Shown: positions 29,000 to 39,776 of the stretch, piece by piece
How positions within the stretch are numbered: position 1 is the first letter of the stretch
Layout: each line of letters starts with the position of its first letter
Assembly: GCF_012562965.1 (NCBI RefSeq)
Contig: NZ_CP046228.1
Location: 2,325 to 66,324 of the forward strand
DNA from: Enterobacteriaceae endosymbiont of Plateumaris rustica
GTDB lineage: Bacteria; Pseudomonadota; Gammaproteobacteria; Enterobacterales; Enterobacteriaceae
DNA length: 64,000 nucleotides
Direction: 5' to 3'
Made by a program: the position numbers and the translations under genes
The notes under the pieces: generated by a model
What the model was told of the DNA's origin: nothing
Database searches by the model: none
The model's input: the letters and a program-made list of their open reading frames with translations, nothing else

Positions 29000-31279
29000 T
29001 TATTGTATTTTTTTTCTTAAAATTTTTGTTGCTTTTACCATATTATGTAAACTTTTTATTACTTCTTCCCATTTTCTTGTTTTCAATCCACAATCAGGAT
29101 TTACCCAAAGATTTTTAAAAGAGATATTCTTTAATGCATTAATTAAAAAATTTTTAATTTTATTTATAGATGGTATATTAGGTGAATGTATATCATATAC
29201 TCCTAAACCTAATTCATTAGGATAATTTAAACTTTTGAATAATTTAATTAAATTATTATTAGAACGAGATGCTTCAATACTAATAACATCAGCATCTAAA
29301 GATATAATAGAATGTATAATATCTTTAAATTCGGAATAACACATATGAGTATGAATTTGTGTTACGTCTTTTGTAGATGATATTGTTAAATGAAAAGCTT
29401 CTATTGCCCATTTTAAATATTGATTCCATTCAGATTTTTTTAATGGTAAACCTTCTCTTAAAGCAGGTTCATCTATTTGTATAATTTTAATATTAACTTT
29501 TTCTAAATCATATATTTCTTCTTTTAAAGCTAATGCAATTTGTTTAGTAATTTCTATAGGAGAAATATCATTTCTAGGAAAAGACCAAAGTAACATTGTT
29601 ATAGGTCCAGTTAACATTCCTTTAACTATTTTTTTTGTTAAAGACTGTGCATATTGAGACCAATATACTGTTATTGGTTTATTTCTACTAATATCTCCAA
29701 TAATAATTGGAGGTTTTACACAACGAGATCCATAACTTTGAACCCAACCATTTTCAGTTATAATAAACCCATTAAGATTTTCCCCAAAATATTCAACCAT
29801 ATCATTTCTTTCTGGCTCTCCATGTACTAATACGTCTAAATCTAATTTTTCTTGAATATTAATTATATTTTTAATATAATTTTTCATCTTTTTTTTATAA
29901 AAATCATAAGTAATAAATCCTGATTTAAAATCAGATCTTAATTTTCTAATATCTAAAGTTTGAGGAAATGATCCTATAGTAGTGGTTGGAATAAATGGTA
30001 ATTTTAATTTTTCTTTTTGTAAAAGGGACCTTGTATTATAATTTTTACGATTATTTATAATATTATTACCAATTAATAATATTTTTTTTTGTACTTGTTC
30101 ATTAGTTATTTGTTTATATAATTTTCTAGTATGTATAAATTTACTCCATTGAATTAATTCACTAGAATCATTATTATTAATAGCTTGAGTTATCAAAGAT
30201 AATTCTTTACATTTTTGTATTGCAAAAGAAAACCAACTCTTAATTTTTTTATTTAATTTTAATTCTAAATTTAAATCTACTGGAGTATGTATTAAAGAAC
30301 AAGAACTACCAATCCATAAAAATGGTCTATTATTTTTTATAGTTAATAAAATATCGTACCATTTTTTTAAATCAGTTTTCCAAATATTTCTACCACTAAT
30401 AATTCCAAAAGATATAATCCATTTTTTAGAAATATTTTTATTAATAAATTCAATATTATCTTTTCCATTAACTAAATCTATATGTATTCCATTTACAGGT
30501 AATGTTTTAATTAATTCAATATTATGACTAATACTACCAAAATATGTAGTTAATAATATATTAATATAATTTTTTAAATTATCATAAGTATTTTTAAATG
30601 CTTGTAACCATTTTTTTGGTAATTCTAATGCTAGAATAGGTTCATCTATTTGAATCCATTCAATATTTCTTTTTTTAATTTCTAATAATATTTCAATATA
30701 AACTGGTAAAATTTTTTTTATTAATTCCAAACGACTAAAATTATTACCTTGTATTTTATTACCTAACCAAAGATATGTAAGAGGACCTATTAATATAGGT
30801 TTAATATTATTAAAATCCATTTTTATAGCTTCATCTAATTCATTTAATAATTGTTTCCAAGAAAAATGAAAAGATTGATTTTTATAAAATTCAGGAACTA
30901 TATAATGGTAATTAGTATTAAACCATTTAGTCATTTTACTAGCATTTAATGATTTTTTATCATGAATAGAACCTCTAGCAATATAAAACATTGTATCTAT
31001 ATCAATAGAATTATTTATTTTTTCTTGAAATCTTACAGGAATATTTCCTAGCATTAAACTAGTATTAAGTATATGATCATACCATGCAAAATCACCTACA
31101 GGTAATAAATCAATATTATTATTTATTTGTTTATGTAAATTAAATTTTCTAATGTTATAACCAACATTAAATAATTTTTCTTTTGTAATTTGACTATTCC
31201 AATACTTTTCTTGAGCTTTTTTTAATTCACGATAAGGACCAATTCTAGGAAAACCTAATGTATGACTTAATACTTTCAT
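29000..31279 (-). CDS. metE: Cobalamin-independent methionine synthase
   Basis: MetE transfers the methyl group of methyl-THF-polyglutamate to homocysteine, the last step of methionine synthesis, without vitamin B12. The 759 residues compare with 753 in E. coli. Two homologous barrels are visible; the C-terminal one carries the zinc ligands in QIHTHMCYSEF (His and Cys near 645) and NPDCGLKTRKWEEV (Cys near 730). VLVHGEPERNDMVEYFGENL and IDEPALREGLPLKKSEW are family hallmarks. It is complete and transcribed alone. With MetB in the same window it argues that the bacterium supplies methionine, its sulfur coming from cysteine. Confidence 0.98.
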   Translation of the reverse strand: MKVLSHTLGFPRIGPYRELKKAQEKYWNSQITKEKLFNVGYNIRKFNLHKQINNNIDLLPVGDFAWYDHILNTSLMLGNIPVRFQEKINNSIDIDTMFYIARGSIHDKKSLNASKMTKWFNTNYHYIVPEFYKNQSFHFSWKQLLNELDEAIKMDFNNIKPILIGPLTYLWLGNKIQGNNFSRLELIKKILPVYIEILLEIKKRNIEWIQIDEPILALELPKKWLQAFKNTYDNLKNYINILLTTYFGSISHNIELIKTLPVNGIHIDLVNGKDNIEFINKNISKKWIISFGIISGRNIWKTDLKKWYDILLTIKNNRPFLWIGSSCSLIHTPVDLNLELKLNKKIKSWFSFAIQKCKELSLITQAINNNDSSELIQWSKFIHTRKLYKQITNEQVQKKILLIGNNIINNRKNYNTRSLLQKEKLKLPFIPTTTIGSFPQTLDIRKLRSDFKSGFITYDFYKKKMKNYIKNIINIQEKLDLDVLVHGEPERNDMVEYFGENLNGFIITENGWVQSYGSRCVKPPIIIGDISRNKPITVYWSQYAQSLTKKIVKGMLTGPITMLLWSFPRNDISPIEITKQIALALKEEIYDLEKVNIKIIQIDEPALREGLPLKKSEWNQYLKWAIEAFHLTISSTKDVTQIHTHMCYSEFKDIIHSIISLDADVISIEASRSNNNLIKLFKSLNYPNELGLGVYDIHSPNIPSINKIKNFLINALKNISFKNLWVNPDCGLKTRKWEEVIKSLHNMVKATKILRKKIQ

Positions 31280-31402
31280 ATTTATAAAATACCTATTTTA
31301 AAATTATAATTTATATAAATATTTATCTATTATACTATAAGTATAAGATTTAATTAAAAAAATTTTATTTATAAATACTCAATTTTTAAATTTTAAAATT
31401 AT

Positions 31403-32227
31403 TTAATTATTTTCACGTAAAATATTGTTAATTTCAATTTTACTTAAAGTTTTATAATCTACTTTTTTAACTATTACAGCACAATATAAACTATATTTAC
31501 CATTTTGAGCTGGTAAATTTCCAGAAACTACAACTGATCCCTTAGGAACTTTACCAAAATAAATTAATCCTGTTTCTCTATCATATATTTTAGTACTTTG
31601 TCCAATATATACACCCATAGAAATTACTGAACCACTTTCAATAATAACTCCTTCAACTATTTCTGATCTAGCTCCGATAAAACAATTATCTTCTATAATT
31701 GTTGGATTAGATTGAATAGGTTCTAAAACTCCTCCTATTCCCACACCTCCAGATATATGAACATTTTTACCAATTTGAGCGCATGATCCTATAGTAGACC
31801 AAGTATCTATCATAGTTCCTTTTCCTATAAAAGATCCTATATTTATAAAAGAAGGCATTAAAATAACATTTTTATCTAAAAAAGATCCATATCTTACAGT
31901 AGTAGGAGGAACTATACGACAATTTAATTTATTAAAATCATCTTTATTCATATTATAAAATTTTGAAGGAATTTTATCGTAATAACAATTATATTCACCT
32001 TTTATAAAAAAATTATTACTAATTTTAAAATATAATAAAATTGCTTTTTTTATCCATTTATGCGTTATCCAATTATTTTTTATTTTTTCTGATACTCTTA
32101 ATTTTCCTTTATTTAACATTTCAATTATATTATAAACTGACTTAATTAATTCTTTATTTTGTAATAATTTTTTGTTATTTTTTTGTTCAGAAAAATAATA
32201 TTCTATTATATCTTTATATTTTTTCAT
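31403..32227 (-). CDS. dapD: Tetrahydrodipicolinate N-succinyltransferase
   Basis: Fourth step of the succinylase route to diaminopimelate and lysine. Exactly the E. coli length (274). The N-terminal helical domain is followed by the left-handed parallel beta-helix of hexapeptide repeats (about 105-230), with [56 protein letters not shown] and a conserved C-terminal [12 protein letters not shown]. With dapA and dapB in this window, three steps of the lysine and peptidoglycan-diaminopimelate pathway are covered. Confidence 0.97.
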   Translation of the reverse strand: MKKYKDIIEYYFSEQKNNKKLLQNKELIKSVYNIIEMLNKGKLRVSEKIKNNWITHKWIKKAILLYFKISNNFFIKGEYNCYYDKIPSKFYNMNKDDFNKLNCRIVPPTTVRYGSFLDKNVILMPSFINIGSFIGKGTMIDTWSTIGSCAQIGKNVHISGGVGIGGVLEPIQSNPTIIEDNCFIGARSEIVEGVIIESGSVISMGVYIGQSTKIYDRETGLIYFGKVPKGSVVVSGNLPAQNGKYSLYCAVIVKKVDYKTLSKIEINNILRENN

Positions 32228-32323
32228 ATGAATCTAATTATTAAAATAATATTTTTATTAAATATAATTAAGATATCAGTTATTATAAAAATAACAACAA
32301 TTATATTATATATAATATTAAAA

Positions 32324-34333
32324 TTATTTTTTATAAATTAATTTTATTAACTGTTGTTCATTTATAATTTTTAAATTTAATTTTTTTGCTTTAAATATTT
32401 TAGAACCAGGATTATTTCCTATAATGATTATATCTATATTTTTAGATATATGAGTACAAACTATAGCACCTAAATTTATTAATTTTTCTATTATATTAAA
32501 TCTTTTTATTGAATTTAATTTTCCGGTTAATACTACTTTTTTTTTATAAAAAAAATTATTATAAATATTATTTTTATTCCAATGAATACCAATTCTATTA
32601 ATTAATTTATTAATTATATATAAGTTATTTTTATTTTTAATAAAATTATATAAATTATATGCAATTTTTTTTCCTATTCCAGGTATACAATAAAAATCTT
32701 CTAATTCCGCATTTAAAAAATTATTTAAATTTTTAAAATAATTACTTAAATTATTTGCAGTAACTAAACCTACTTCATTAATCCCTAAAGAAAATAAAAA
32801 TTTAGTAAAAGTTGTTTTTTTTGATATTTCTAATGATTTTAATATTTTAGAAATAGTTTTATTTCCTAAATGAGGAATTTTATTCAATGTATTTATATTT
32901 AAATTAAATAAATCTATAGAATTTTTTACTAAATTATTATTTACTAATTTATTAATAAGTTTATCACCTATATAATTAATATTCATTGCATTACGAGATA
33001 TAAAATGTTTTAAATATCCTTTTAATTGAGATTTACAATTGAAACCAGAAGGACAATATAACATCATTTTATTATGATTTTTTCTTTTAAGAATAGATTT
33101 ACAATCTGGACATATTGTAGGAATAACAATACTAGTTGTAATGTTATTAACTCTTTCCTTTTTTATAATATTTATTATTTTTGGTATAACATCACCACAA
33201 CGTTGTACTATTATTACATCTCCTATTTTTAAATTTAATTTTTTAATTTCATTAATATTATATAAACTAGCATTACTAATATTTACTCCATTAATTTTAA
33301 TAGTTTTAAAATTTCCTACAGGAGTAATTATTCCTGTTCTTCCTATTTGAAAAATAATATTTTTTAAAGTTGTTATTTTTTCTTGAGAAGGAAATTTATA
33401 TGCAATAGCCCATTTAGGAGCATGTGATGTACAACCTAGTATTTTTTGTATTTTAAAATCATCTATTTTAATAACAATACCATCAATATTATATGGAAGA
33501 ATATTTCTTTTTTTTTTCATTTTTTGATAAAAAAATAAAATCTCTTTTATAGAAGAAGAAAATATTGTATAATTAGAAATTGGTAATCCATAATTTTTTA
33601 AATTTTGTAAAATATTTATTTGACTATATATTTCCTTTTTATTTTTTATAAAACCTATACCATAACTAAAAAAATTTAATAATTTATTATTAATATTATG
33701 AAAATTTTTTAAAAATAAAGTACCTACAACTGCACTACGAGTATTAGAAAATTTTTTCTTTAAAATATTTTTTTTATTTAATATTTCTAAATTTGTTTTT
33801 GTCATAAATATTTCTCCTCTAACTTCTAATATAGAAGGAAAATCATTTCCTTGAAGTTTATGAGGAATATCTTGTATAAATAATATATTATTAGTTATAT
33901 TTTCTCCTATTATTCCATTTCCTCTAGTAGAGGCTCTTATTAATTGTCCATTTTTATATAATATACTTGCTGCTATACCATCAAATTTTAATTCACAACA
34001 AAAATAATTTATGTCTTTATTTAAATAATTTTTAATAGGTTTAAAAAATTTTAAAAATAAATCTTTTTCATTAAATACATTATTTAATGATAGCATAGGT
34101 AAAATATGATTTATTTTTTTAAAATTTTTTAAAGAAATACCTCCTACAAATTTAGTAGGAGAATTATAAATTATTAAATCAGGATATAAATTTTCTAATT
34201 TTTCTAATTTATATAATAATTTATCATATTTATAATCAAGTATTTCTGGATCATTTAATACATGATATCTATAATTATGGTATTTTATTTCATTACACAA
34301 ATTTATAATTTTTTCTTTCAATGATTTTTTCAT
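32324..34333 (-). CDS. ligA: NAD-dependent DNA ligase
   Basis: Seals nicks in replication and repair using NAD. The 669 residues match E. coli LigA (671). Order: Ia domain with YHYRYHVLNDPEI, adenylation domain with the active-site lysine in CELKFDGIAAS (about 113-123), OB fold, a four-cysteine zinc finger (CPDC..CPSGFNC near 405-435), helix-hairpin-helix repeats (HLGNKTISKIL, CIPGIGKKIAYNL) and a C-terminal BRCT domain (from about 595, KKVVLTGKL). All domains are present. Confidence 0.98.
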   Translation of the reverse strand: MKKSLKEKIINLCNEIKYHNYRYHVLNDPEILDYKYDKLLYKLEKLENLYPDLIIYNSPTKFVGGISLKNFKKINHILPMLSLNNVFNEKDLFLKFFKPIKNYLNKDINYFCCELKFDGIAASILYKNGQLIRASTRGNGIIGENITNNILFIQDIPHKLQGNDFPSILEVRGEIFMTKTNLEILNKKNILKKKFSNTRSAVVGTLFLKNFHNINNKLLNFFSYGIGFIKNKKEIYSQINILQNLKNYGLPISNYTIFSSSIKEILFFYQKMKKKRNILPYNIDGIVIKIDDFKIQKILGCTSHAPKWAIAYKFPSQEKITTLKNIIFQIGRTGIITPVGNFKTIKINGVNISNASLYNINEIKKLNLKIGDVIIVQRCGDVIPKIINIIKKERVNNITTSIVIPTICPDCKSILKRKNHNKMMLYCPSGFNCKSQLKGYLKHFISRNAMNINYIGDKLINKLVNNNLVKNSIDLFNLNINTLNKIPHLGNKTISKILKSLEISKKTTFTKFLFSLGINEVGLVTANNLSNYFKNLNNFLNAELEDFYCIPGIGKKIAYNLYNFIKNKNNLYIINKLINRIGIHWNKNNIYNNFFYKKKVVLTGKLNSIKRFNIIEKLINLGAIVCTHISKNIDIIIIGNNPGSKIFKAKKLNLKIINEQQLIKLIYKK

Positions 34334-34378
34334 AAAATTATTTATATAATAATATATATTTTTTATTGAAATATTACT

Positions 34379-35794
34379 TTATTTTTTTTTCCATATAGTT
34401 CCAAACTGTGAATCTTCTAAAAGAATATTTTTATTATTTAATAGATCTCTAATATAATCTGCTTCTGTCCAAAATTTATTTTTACGAGCATTATTTCGTA
34501 TTTTAATTAATTTTTCAATTTGAAGTTTATTATAGTAATGTAAATTTAATTTATTTTTAAAATATTTTTGAGGATCATAAAAAAGAATTCCTAAAATATT
34601 TCCTAAATCTCTTAATTTTAATATTAAATTATTTGCATATAAAAATTTTTTTTTATTATTTAAAATATTAATTTGATGAGACATATTAAATAAAATACTA
34701 TAAGCTTTTGGAGTATTAAAATCATCATTCATTGCTTCATAAAACATTTTTTCAAAAAAAATATTTTTTTCATCTTTTTTATAATTTTGATTATTTATAT
34801 CTATATGAGATAAAATATTATTTATATGATATATTGATATATATAATCTTTTTATGGAAGATTCCGATTGTTTTAAAAAATCTTCATTATAAATAATTGG
34901 ACTTCTATAATGAGTTGAAGCAAAAAAATGTCGAATAATTTCATTATTATATTTAGATAAAATATCTCTTAACTTTAAAGAATTATGTAATGATTTAGAC
35001 ATTTTTTTATTATTTATCATAATCATTCCACTATGAATCCAATAATTAACATGAAATGATTTATCTAAACAATATGATTGAGCTATTTCATTTTCATGAT
35101 GAGGAAAAATTAAATCATTACCACCACCATGTATATCAAAACAATTACCAAAATATTTATGATGCATAGCTGAACATTCTATATGCCATCCAGGTCTTCC
35201 ATAACCCCAAGGAGATAACCATCCAATTTGTTTTTTTGTAGATGTTTTCCATAAGACAAAATCTATATGATTTTTTTTAAAAAAAATATGCTTATGTTTA
35301 TTTTTTAATTTATTTAATTTTTGTCTAGATAATTGACCATAATCTAAATAACTTTGAATAGAAAACATTACATCTCCATTTTTAGCAATATATGCATTAT
35401 TATTTTTAATTAAATATTTAATTATTATAATAATTTCATTTATATGATTAGTTACTCTTGGTTCTATATCTGGTTTTAAAAGATTAAGATTTTTAAAATC
35501 TAATTTCATTTCGGAAATCATTTTATTTGTAATATATTTAATACTTTTATTTTTTTTATTAGCTATATCTATAATCTTATCGTCAATATCAGTAATATTT
35601 CTTATATATTGAACTTTATATCCTAAGTATTTTAAATATCTTATAATTAAATCAAATATAATAAAAGTTCTTCCATGTCCAATATGACATAAATCATATG
35701 TTGTGACACCACAAACATAAATTTTCACTTCATTATTATGAATTGGTTTAAATATTTCTTTTTTTTTACTTAAAGTATTAAAAATTTTTAACAT
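34379..35794 (-). CDS. cysS: Cysteinyl-tRNA synthetase
   Basis: Class I synthetase charging tRNA-Cys. I chose the ATG at 35794, because MLKIFNTLSKKKEIFKPIH matches the start of the E. coli protein; the frame could also begin four codons earlier at a GTG (35806). About 471 residues against 461 in E. coli. Signatures: CHIGHGRTF near 34-42 with the preceding zinc Cys in YVCGVTTYDLC, WHIECSAMHH near 208, KKMSKSLHN near 270. In E. coli it lies near folD, here near dnaB, so it marks a rearrangement. Confidence 0.97.
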   Translation of the reverse strand: MLKIFNTLSKKKEIFKPIHNNEVKIYVCGVTTYDLCHIGHGRTFIIFDLIIRYLKYLGYKVQYIRNITDIDDKIIDIANKKNKSIKYITNKMISEMKLDFKNLNLLKPDIEPRVTNHINEIIIIIKYLIKNNNAYIAKNGDVMFSIQSYLDYGQLSRQKLNKLKNKHKHIFFKKNHIDFVLWKTSTKKQIGWLSPWGYGRPGWHIECSAMHHKYFGNCFDIHGGGNDLIFPHHENEIAQSYCLDKSFHVNYWIHSGMIMINNKKMSKSLHNSLKLRDILSKYNNEIIRHFFASTHYRSPIIYNEDFLKQSESSIKRLYISIYHINNILSHIDINNQNYKKDEKNIFFEKMFYEAMNDDFNTPKAYSILFNMSHQINILNNKKKFLYANNLILKLRDLGNILGILFYDPQKYFKNKLNLHYYNKLQIEKLIKIRNNARKNKFWTEADYIRDLLNNKNILLEDSQFGTIWKKK

Positions 35795-35856
35795 TGATAA
35801 TTTCACTATAAATTTTTATAAAATTAATATTAATTAATTAATTAATATATTACTAA

Positions 35857-37266
35857 TCAAATATTAGAACTATTATAATAATCAGAATAATTATCAAATC
35901 TAGCTATTTTATTATTAAAAGTTAATCTTATAGTTCCAATTGGACCATTACGTTGTTTTCCTATAATAATTTCTGCAATACCTTGTAAATTACTATGTTC
36001 ATTATATACTTCATCTCTATAAATAAACATTATTAAATCAGCATCTTGTTCTATAGATCCAGATTCTCTTAAATCAGAATTCATTGGACGTTTATCAGAT
36101 CTTTGTTCTAAAGATCTATTTAATTGAGATAAAGCTAATACAGGTACATGTAATTCTTTTGCTAATGCTTTTAATGAACGTGATATTTCAGCAATTTCTA
36201 ATGTTCTATTAAAAGACAATGAAGGAACTCTCATTAATTGTAAATAATCAACCATAATTAAACTTAGTCCATTATATTCTCTAAATATCCTACGTGATCT
36301 TAATCTTACTTCAGTAGGAGTAAGTTCAGAAGAATCATCAATATATATATTTTTTTTCTTTAATAAAAGAGCCATTGTATTTGAAATTTTTTCCCAATCA
36401 TTATCATTTAATTGTCCTGTACGAATACGTGTTTGATCAACTCTAGAAAGAGAAGCTAACATACGCATCATAATTTGTTCACATGGCATTTCTAAACTAA
36501 ATATTAATACAGGTTTATCTTGTGATATAGCAGCATTTTCACAAATATTCATTGCAAAAGTTGTTTTACCCATTGATGGTCTAGCAGCAATAATTATTAA
36601 ATCAGATTTTTGTAATCCAGCTGTTTTCCTATTTAACTCATGATATCCAGTATCTATTCCTGTTACACCATGTTTTGTTGATTTATAAAAAGATTCAATT
36701 TTAGAAATTGTTACTTCTAAAATTTCATCTACTCCTTTAGGTCTAGTATCTTTATTTATACGTTTTTCTGCTATTTGAAAAATACGAGATTCAGCTAAAT
36801 TTATTAATTCTTCACTATTTCTTCCATTAGGAAAATATCCTGCTTCAGCAATTTCATTTGCAGCTAATATCATTTCTCTAACAATTGCTCTTTCTTTTAC
36901 AATATCAATATATGCATAAATATTTGATATACTAGGAATATTTTTTGATAATTCAGCTAAATATGCAAAACCTCCTACATCATCTAATTTTTTTTTATTT
37001 TGTAAAGATTCTGATAAAGTAATTAAATCAATTGGTTTTCCTGTATCTGTTAACAATTGCATTTCATGAAAAATAATTCTATGAGCAAATGTAAAAAAAT
37101 CTTGTACTATAATTTTTTCTATAACATTTTCCCAACGATTATTATCTAACATTAATCCTCCTAATATTGATTGCTCAGCTTCTAATGAATGAGGAGGTAA
37201 TTTAATGCCTTTTATATCAAAATTTTTTCTAAATTTAGATTTTTTTATTAAATTATTGACTATCAT
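35857..37266 (-). CDS. dnaB: Replicative DNA helicase DnaB
   Basis: Hexameric 5'-3' helicase at the replication fork. The 469 residues match E. coli (471). The N-terminal primase-interacting domain starts PPHSLEAEQSILGGLMLDN; the RecA-like ATPase core has Walker A ARPSMGKTTFA near 230, the Walker B region LSLIMVDYLQLMR near 335, and SDLRESGSIEQDADLIMFIYRDE. No intein is present. dusA lies upstream on the same strand, as in the E. coli dusA-pspG-qorA-dnaB region with the middle genes deleted. Confidence 0.98.
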   Translation of the reverse strand: MIVNNLIKKSKFRKNFDIKGIKLPPHSLEAEQSILGGLMLDNNRWENVIEKIIVQDFFTFAHRIIFHEMQLLTDTGKPIDLITLSESLQNKKKLDDVGGFAYLAELSKNIPSISNIYAYIDIVKERAIVREMILAANEIAEAGYFPNGRNSEELINLAESRIFQIAEKRINKDTRPKGVDEILEVTISKIESFYKSTKHGVTGIDTGYHELNRKTAGLQKSDLIIIAARPSMGKTTFAMNICENAAISQDKPVLIFSLEMPCEQIMMRMLASLSRVDQTRIRTGQLNDNDWEKISNTMALLLKKKNIYIDDSSELTPTEVRLRSRRIFREYNGLSLIMVDYLQLMRVPSLSFNRTLEIAEISRSLKALAKELHVPVLALSQLNRSLEQRSDKRPMNSDLRESGSIEQDADLIMFIYRDEVYNEHSNLQGIAEIIIGKQRNGPIGTIRLTFNNKIARFDNYSDYYNSSNI

Positions 37267-37344
37267 AAATTAACATTTATAAACAATGAATATTAATATA
37301 ATGTTTTATTATATAAAATTATAATATAAAAAGTTATTATAATT

Positions 37345-38319
37345 TTATATATCTTTTATATAAGATAATGCTTTATTTAATACTTGAATACCACTATTAT
37401 TAAAATAATTATTTTTATTATTAATATATTTTTTAAAATTTATAGAACCATTTATTCCGTTAAAAAAATTTAATACAGAAAAAATAATTCGTTTTAAATG
37501 TATACCTTTTTCTAATTCTTTTTCTATATATGAAAACATTGAATTAATAATCTCTAAAGGAGAATAAGAAATATATTTTTGATGAAAAATTTCTTGATCT
37601 ATTTTCATTAAAAATTTAGGATTATTAAAAATTTTTCTACCCATCATAACTCCATCTACATATTTTAAATGTTTTTTTACTTCTTTTAAATTTTGAATCC
37701 CTCCATTTATTAAAATTTTAATATTTGGAAATTTTTTTTTAATTTTATATACAACTTTATAATCTAAATTAGGAATATTCAGATTAATTTTAGTTTTTAC
37801 TTTATTAAAAAGTAATGCTTTTCGTGCATGAATAATAAATATATTACAACCACTATTAGACAATATTTCTATAAATTTACATAAAAATGTATAACTATCA
37901 TCATTATTTATACCAATACGAGTTTTAATTGTAATTGGTATTGAAACACTATCACTCATTGATTTAATACAATCAGATAAAATATTATATTGTTTCATCA
38001 AACATGCACCAAAATTGTTTTTTTGAGAATTTATAGAAGGACAACCTACATTTAAATTAATTTCTTTATATCCTAATTTTTCTGCTTTTTTTGAACATAA
38101 AGATAATATTTTAGGATTATTTCCTGCTAATTGTAATGCAATATTATTTCCACAATTATTTAATAAAATTGATTTATTATTAATAATTGCATTGGAATGT
38201 ATCATTTCAGTATATAAAAGAGCATGTTTTGTTAATTTTCTATAAAAATAACGACAATATTTATCTGTTCTTTTTAACATAGGAGCAACTGAAAATCTAT
38301 AATATGGAATTTTATTCAT
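37345..38319 (-). CDS. dusA: tRNA-dihydrouridine(20/20a) synthase
   Basis: FMN- and NADPH-dependent reduction of uridines 20 and 20a in the D loop. The 324 residues compare with about 330 in E. coli. FSVAPMLKRTDKYCRYF opens the TIM barrel, LNVGCPS holds the catalytic Cys, followed by GACLMK, KTRIGI, IHARKA and GGIQNL with the phosphate-binding VDGVMMGRKIFNNP. The TDKYCRYFYR segment and the neighbouring dnaB favour DusA over DusB or DusC. Confidence 0.94.
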   Translation of the reverse strand: MNKIPYYRFSVAPMLKRTDKYCRYFYRKLTKHALLYTEMIHSNAIINNKSILLNNCGNNIALQLAGNNPKILSLCSKKAEKLGYKEINLNVGCPSINSQKNNFGACLMKQYNILSDCIKSMSDSVSIPITIKTRIGINNDDSYTFLCKFIEILSNSGCNIFIIHARKALLFNKVKTKINLNIPNLDYKVVYKIKKKFPNIKILINGGIQNLKEVKKHLKYVDGVMMGRKIFNNPKFLMKIDQEIFHQKYISYSPLEIINSMFSYIEKELEKGIHLKRIIFSVLNFFNGINGSINFKKYINNKNNYFNNSGIQVLNKALSYIKDI

Positions 38320-38365
38320 GTTATGATTTTAATTAATAAAATAATTAAGTAATAATTATTATATA

Positions 38366-39766
38366 TTAATTAATATAATTTTTAATATAAGGATTTTTAT
38401 TTTCTTTAAATTTTAAAAAAATAGGAATACCAAAAAGTTCTAATTTTTTATATAAAAAATTTGATAAATAACGTTTATAATTATTTTCTAATTTTGTTAC
38501 TTGATTACCATGAATAATTAAAGTTAACGGATTATATTTACCCACATGTATATATTTTAATTTTATACGATATTTTTTAATCATAGGTGGTGGAAAATTA
38601 TTAATTGCTAAATACATAATTTTCATTAATTTTGAAGTATTAATTTTTTGATTAGTTAAATTATATACATTAAATAATGATTTAAATAAATTTTTCAATC
38701 CTATTCCATATTTAGCTGATATAAATATTATAGGAATAAACGGAAATTTAATTTTAATTATTTTTTTTATTTGTTTTATTTTTTTTAATTTTATTAAATC
38801 AAATTTATTAATTGCTATAATAATAGGTTTTCCTTGATTAATAATATAATTTATTATAGATGTATCTTGATTAGAAAATATTTCTTTAAATCCATCAATA
38901 ACAAATAAAATTATATTAGATTTTTTTATAGATTTAAAAGATTCATTAATTATATTTTTTTCTATATTTTTAATTTTATTTTTTTTTTTAATACCTGCAG
39001 TATCAATAATAACTAAATTTGTAAAATATTTTTTGATTGTTTGATTAATATCCTTTATTGGTATAGAGATGCTATCTCTAGTTGTACCAGCAGTATGATT
39101 TACAATCATTCTTTCTTCTTTAAGAATTTTATTAATCAAAGTAGATTTACCAACATTAGGAGTACCTATAATTGCTAATTTAACATTATTATTATTAATA
39201 TAAGAAATATTTTTATAATTTTTATTTTTAATTTTATTTTTTTTTAAAAAAATATTTTTTATATAAGGTAATAAAAATATACATAATTTATTGATATTAT
39301 TAATGTCAATTATATTAACATTGTATAATTGATAACCTAAAGAATAAAATTCTTTTTCATAAAAATTAATATTTTTTCTATTTAAAATAATAATAATTTT
39401 TTTTTTATATATTCTTATTTTATTTATAATTTCATAATCTAAACTTGTTAAATAAAATCCTTTGATTATAAATAATATTAAATCTGATTCTTTAATAGCT
39501 TGAAAAGTTTGTTTATTTACTAAAAAATTACTTAATTCTGTTTTTTTTGTTTTTATATCATTAATTATACTACCTGTATCAATACAAATAAATTGATATT
39601 TATTTATTTTAACATAACCATAATTTCTATCCCTTGTAAATCCAGAAATATTATTAACTAATGCTTTATTAGTTTTAGTTAATGAATTATATAAAGTTGA
39701 TTTTCCTGAATTTGGTGCTCCTACTATAGTAACTATAGGATAATTTAACATTATTTTTTTTTTCAT
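38366..39766 (-). CDS. der: Ribosome-assembly GTPase Der (EngA)
   Basis: Essential GTPase with two tandem G domains that helps assemble the 50S subunit. First G1 loop GAPNSGKSTLYN, second GTPNVGKSTLINKIL near 215, G4 motifs NRKN and NKFD, and a C-terminal KH-like domain ending after KENKNPYIKNYIN. The frame is open upstream to 39805, overlapping bamB, but ATG at 39766 leaves a 10-nt spacer after the bamB stop and fits the family N-terminus; ATG at 39751 is also possible. About 466 residues against 490 in E. coli. A 10-A tract directly after the 39766 ATG is a slippage hazard. Order hisS-bamB-der is conserved. Confidence 0.95.
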   Translation of the reverse strand: MKKKIMLNYPIVTIVGAPNSGKSTLYNSLTKTNKALVNNISGFTRDRNYGYVKINKYQFICIDTGSIINDIKTKKTELSNFLVNKQTFQAIKESDLILFIIKGFYLTSLDYEIINKIRIYKKKIIIILNRKNINFYEKEFYSLGYQLYNVNIIDINNINKLCIFLLPYIKNIFLKKNKIKNKNYKNISYINNNNVKLAIIGTPNVGKSTLINKILKEERMIVNHTAGTTRDSISIPIKDINQTIKKYFTNLVIIDTAGIKKKNKIKNIEKNIINESFKSIKKSNIILFVIDGFKEIFSNQDTSIINYIINQGKPIIIAINKFDLIKLKKIKQIKKIIKIKFPFIPIIFISAKYGIGLKNLFKSLFNVYNLTNQKINTSKLMKIMYLAINNFPPPMIKKYRIKLKYIHVGKYNPLTLIIHGNQVTKLENNYKRYLSNFLYKKLELFGIPIFLKFKENKNPYIKNYIN

Positions 39767-39776
39767 ATATATTAAT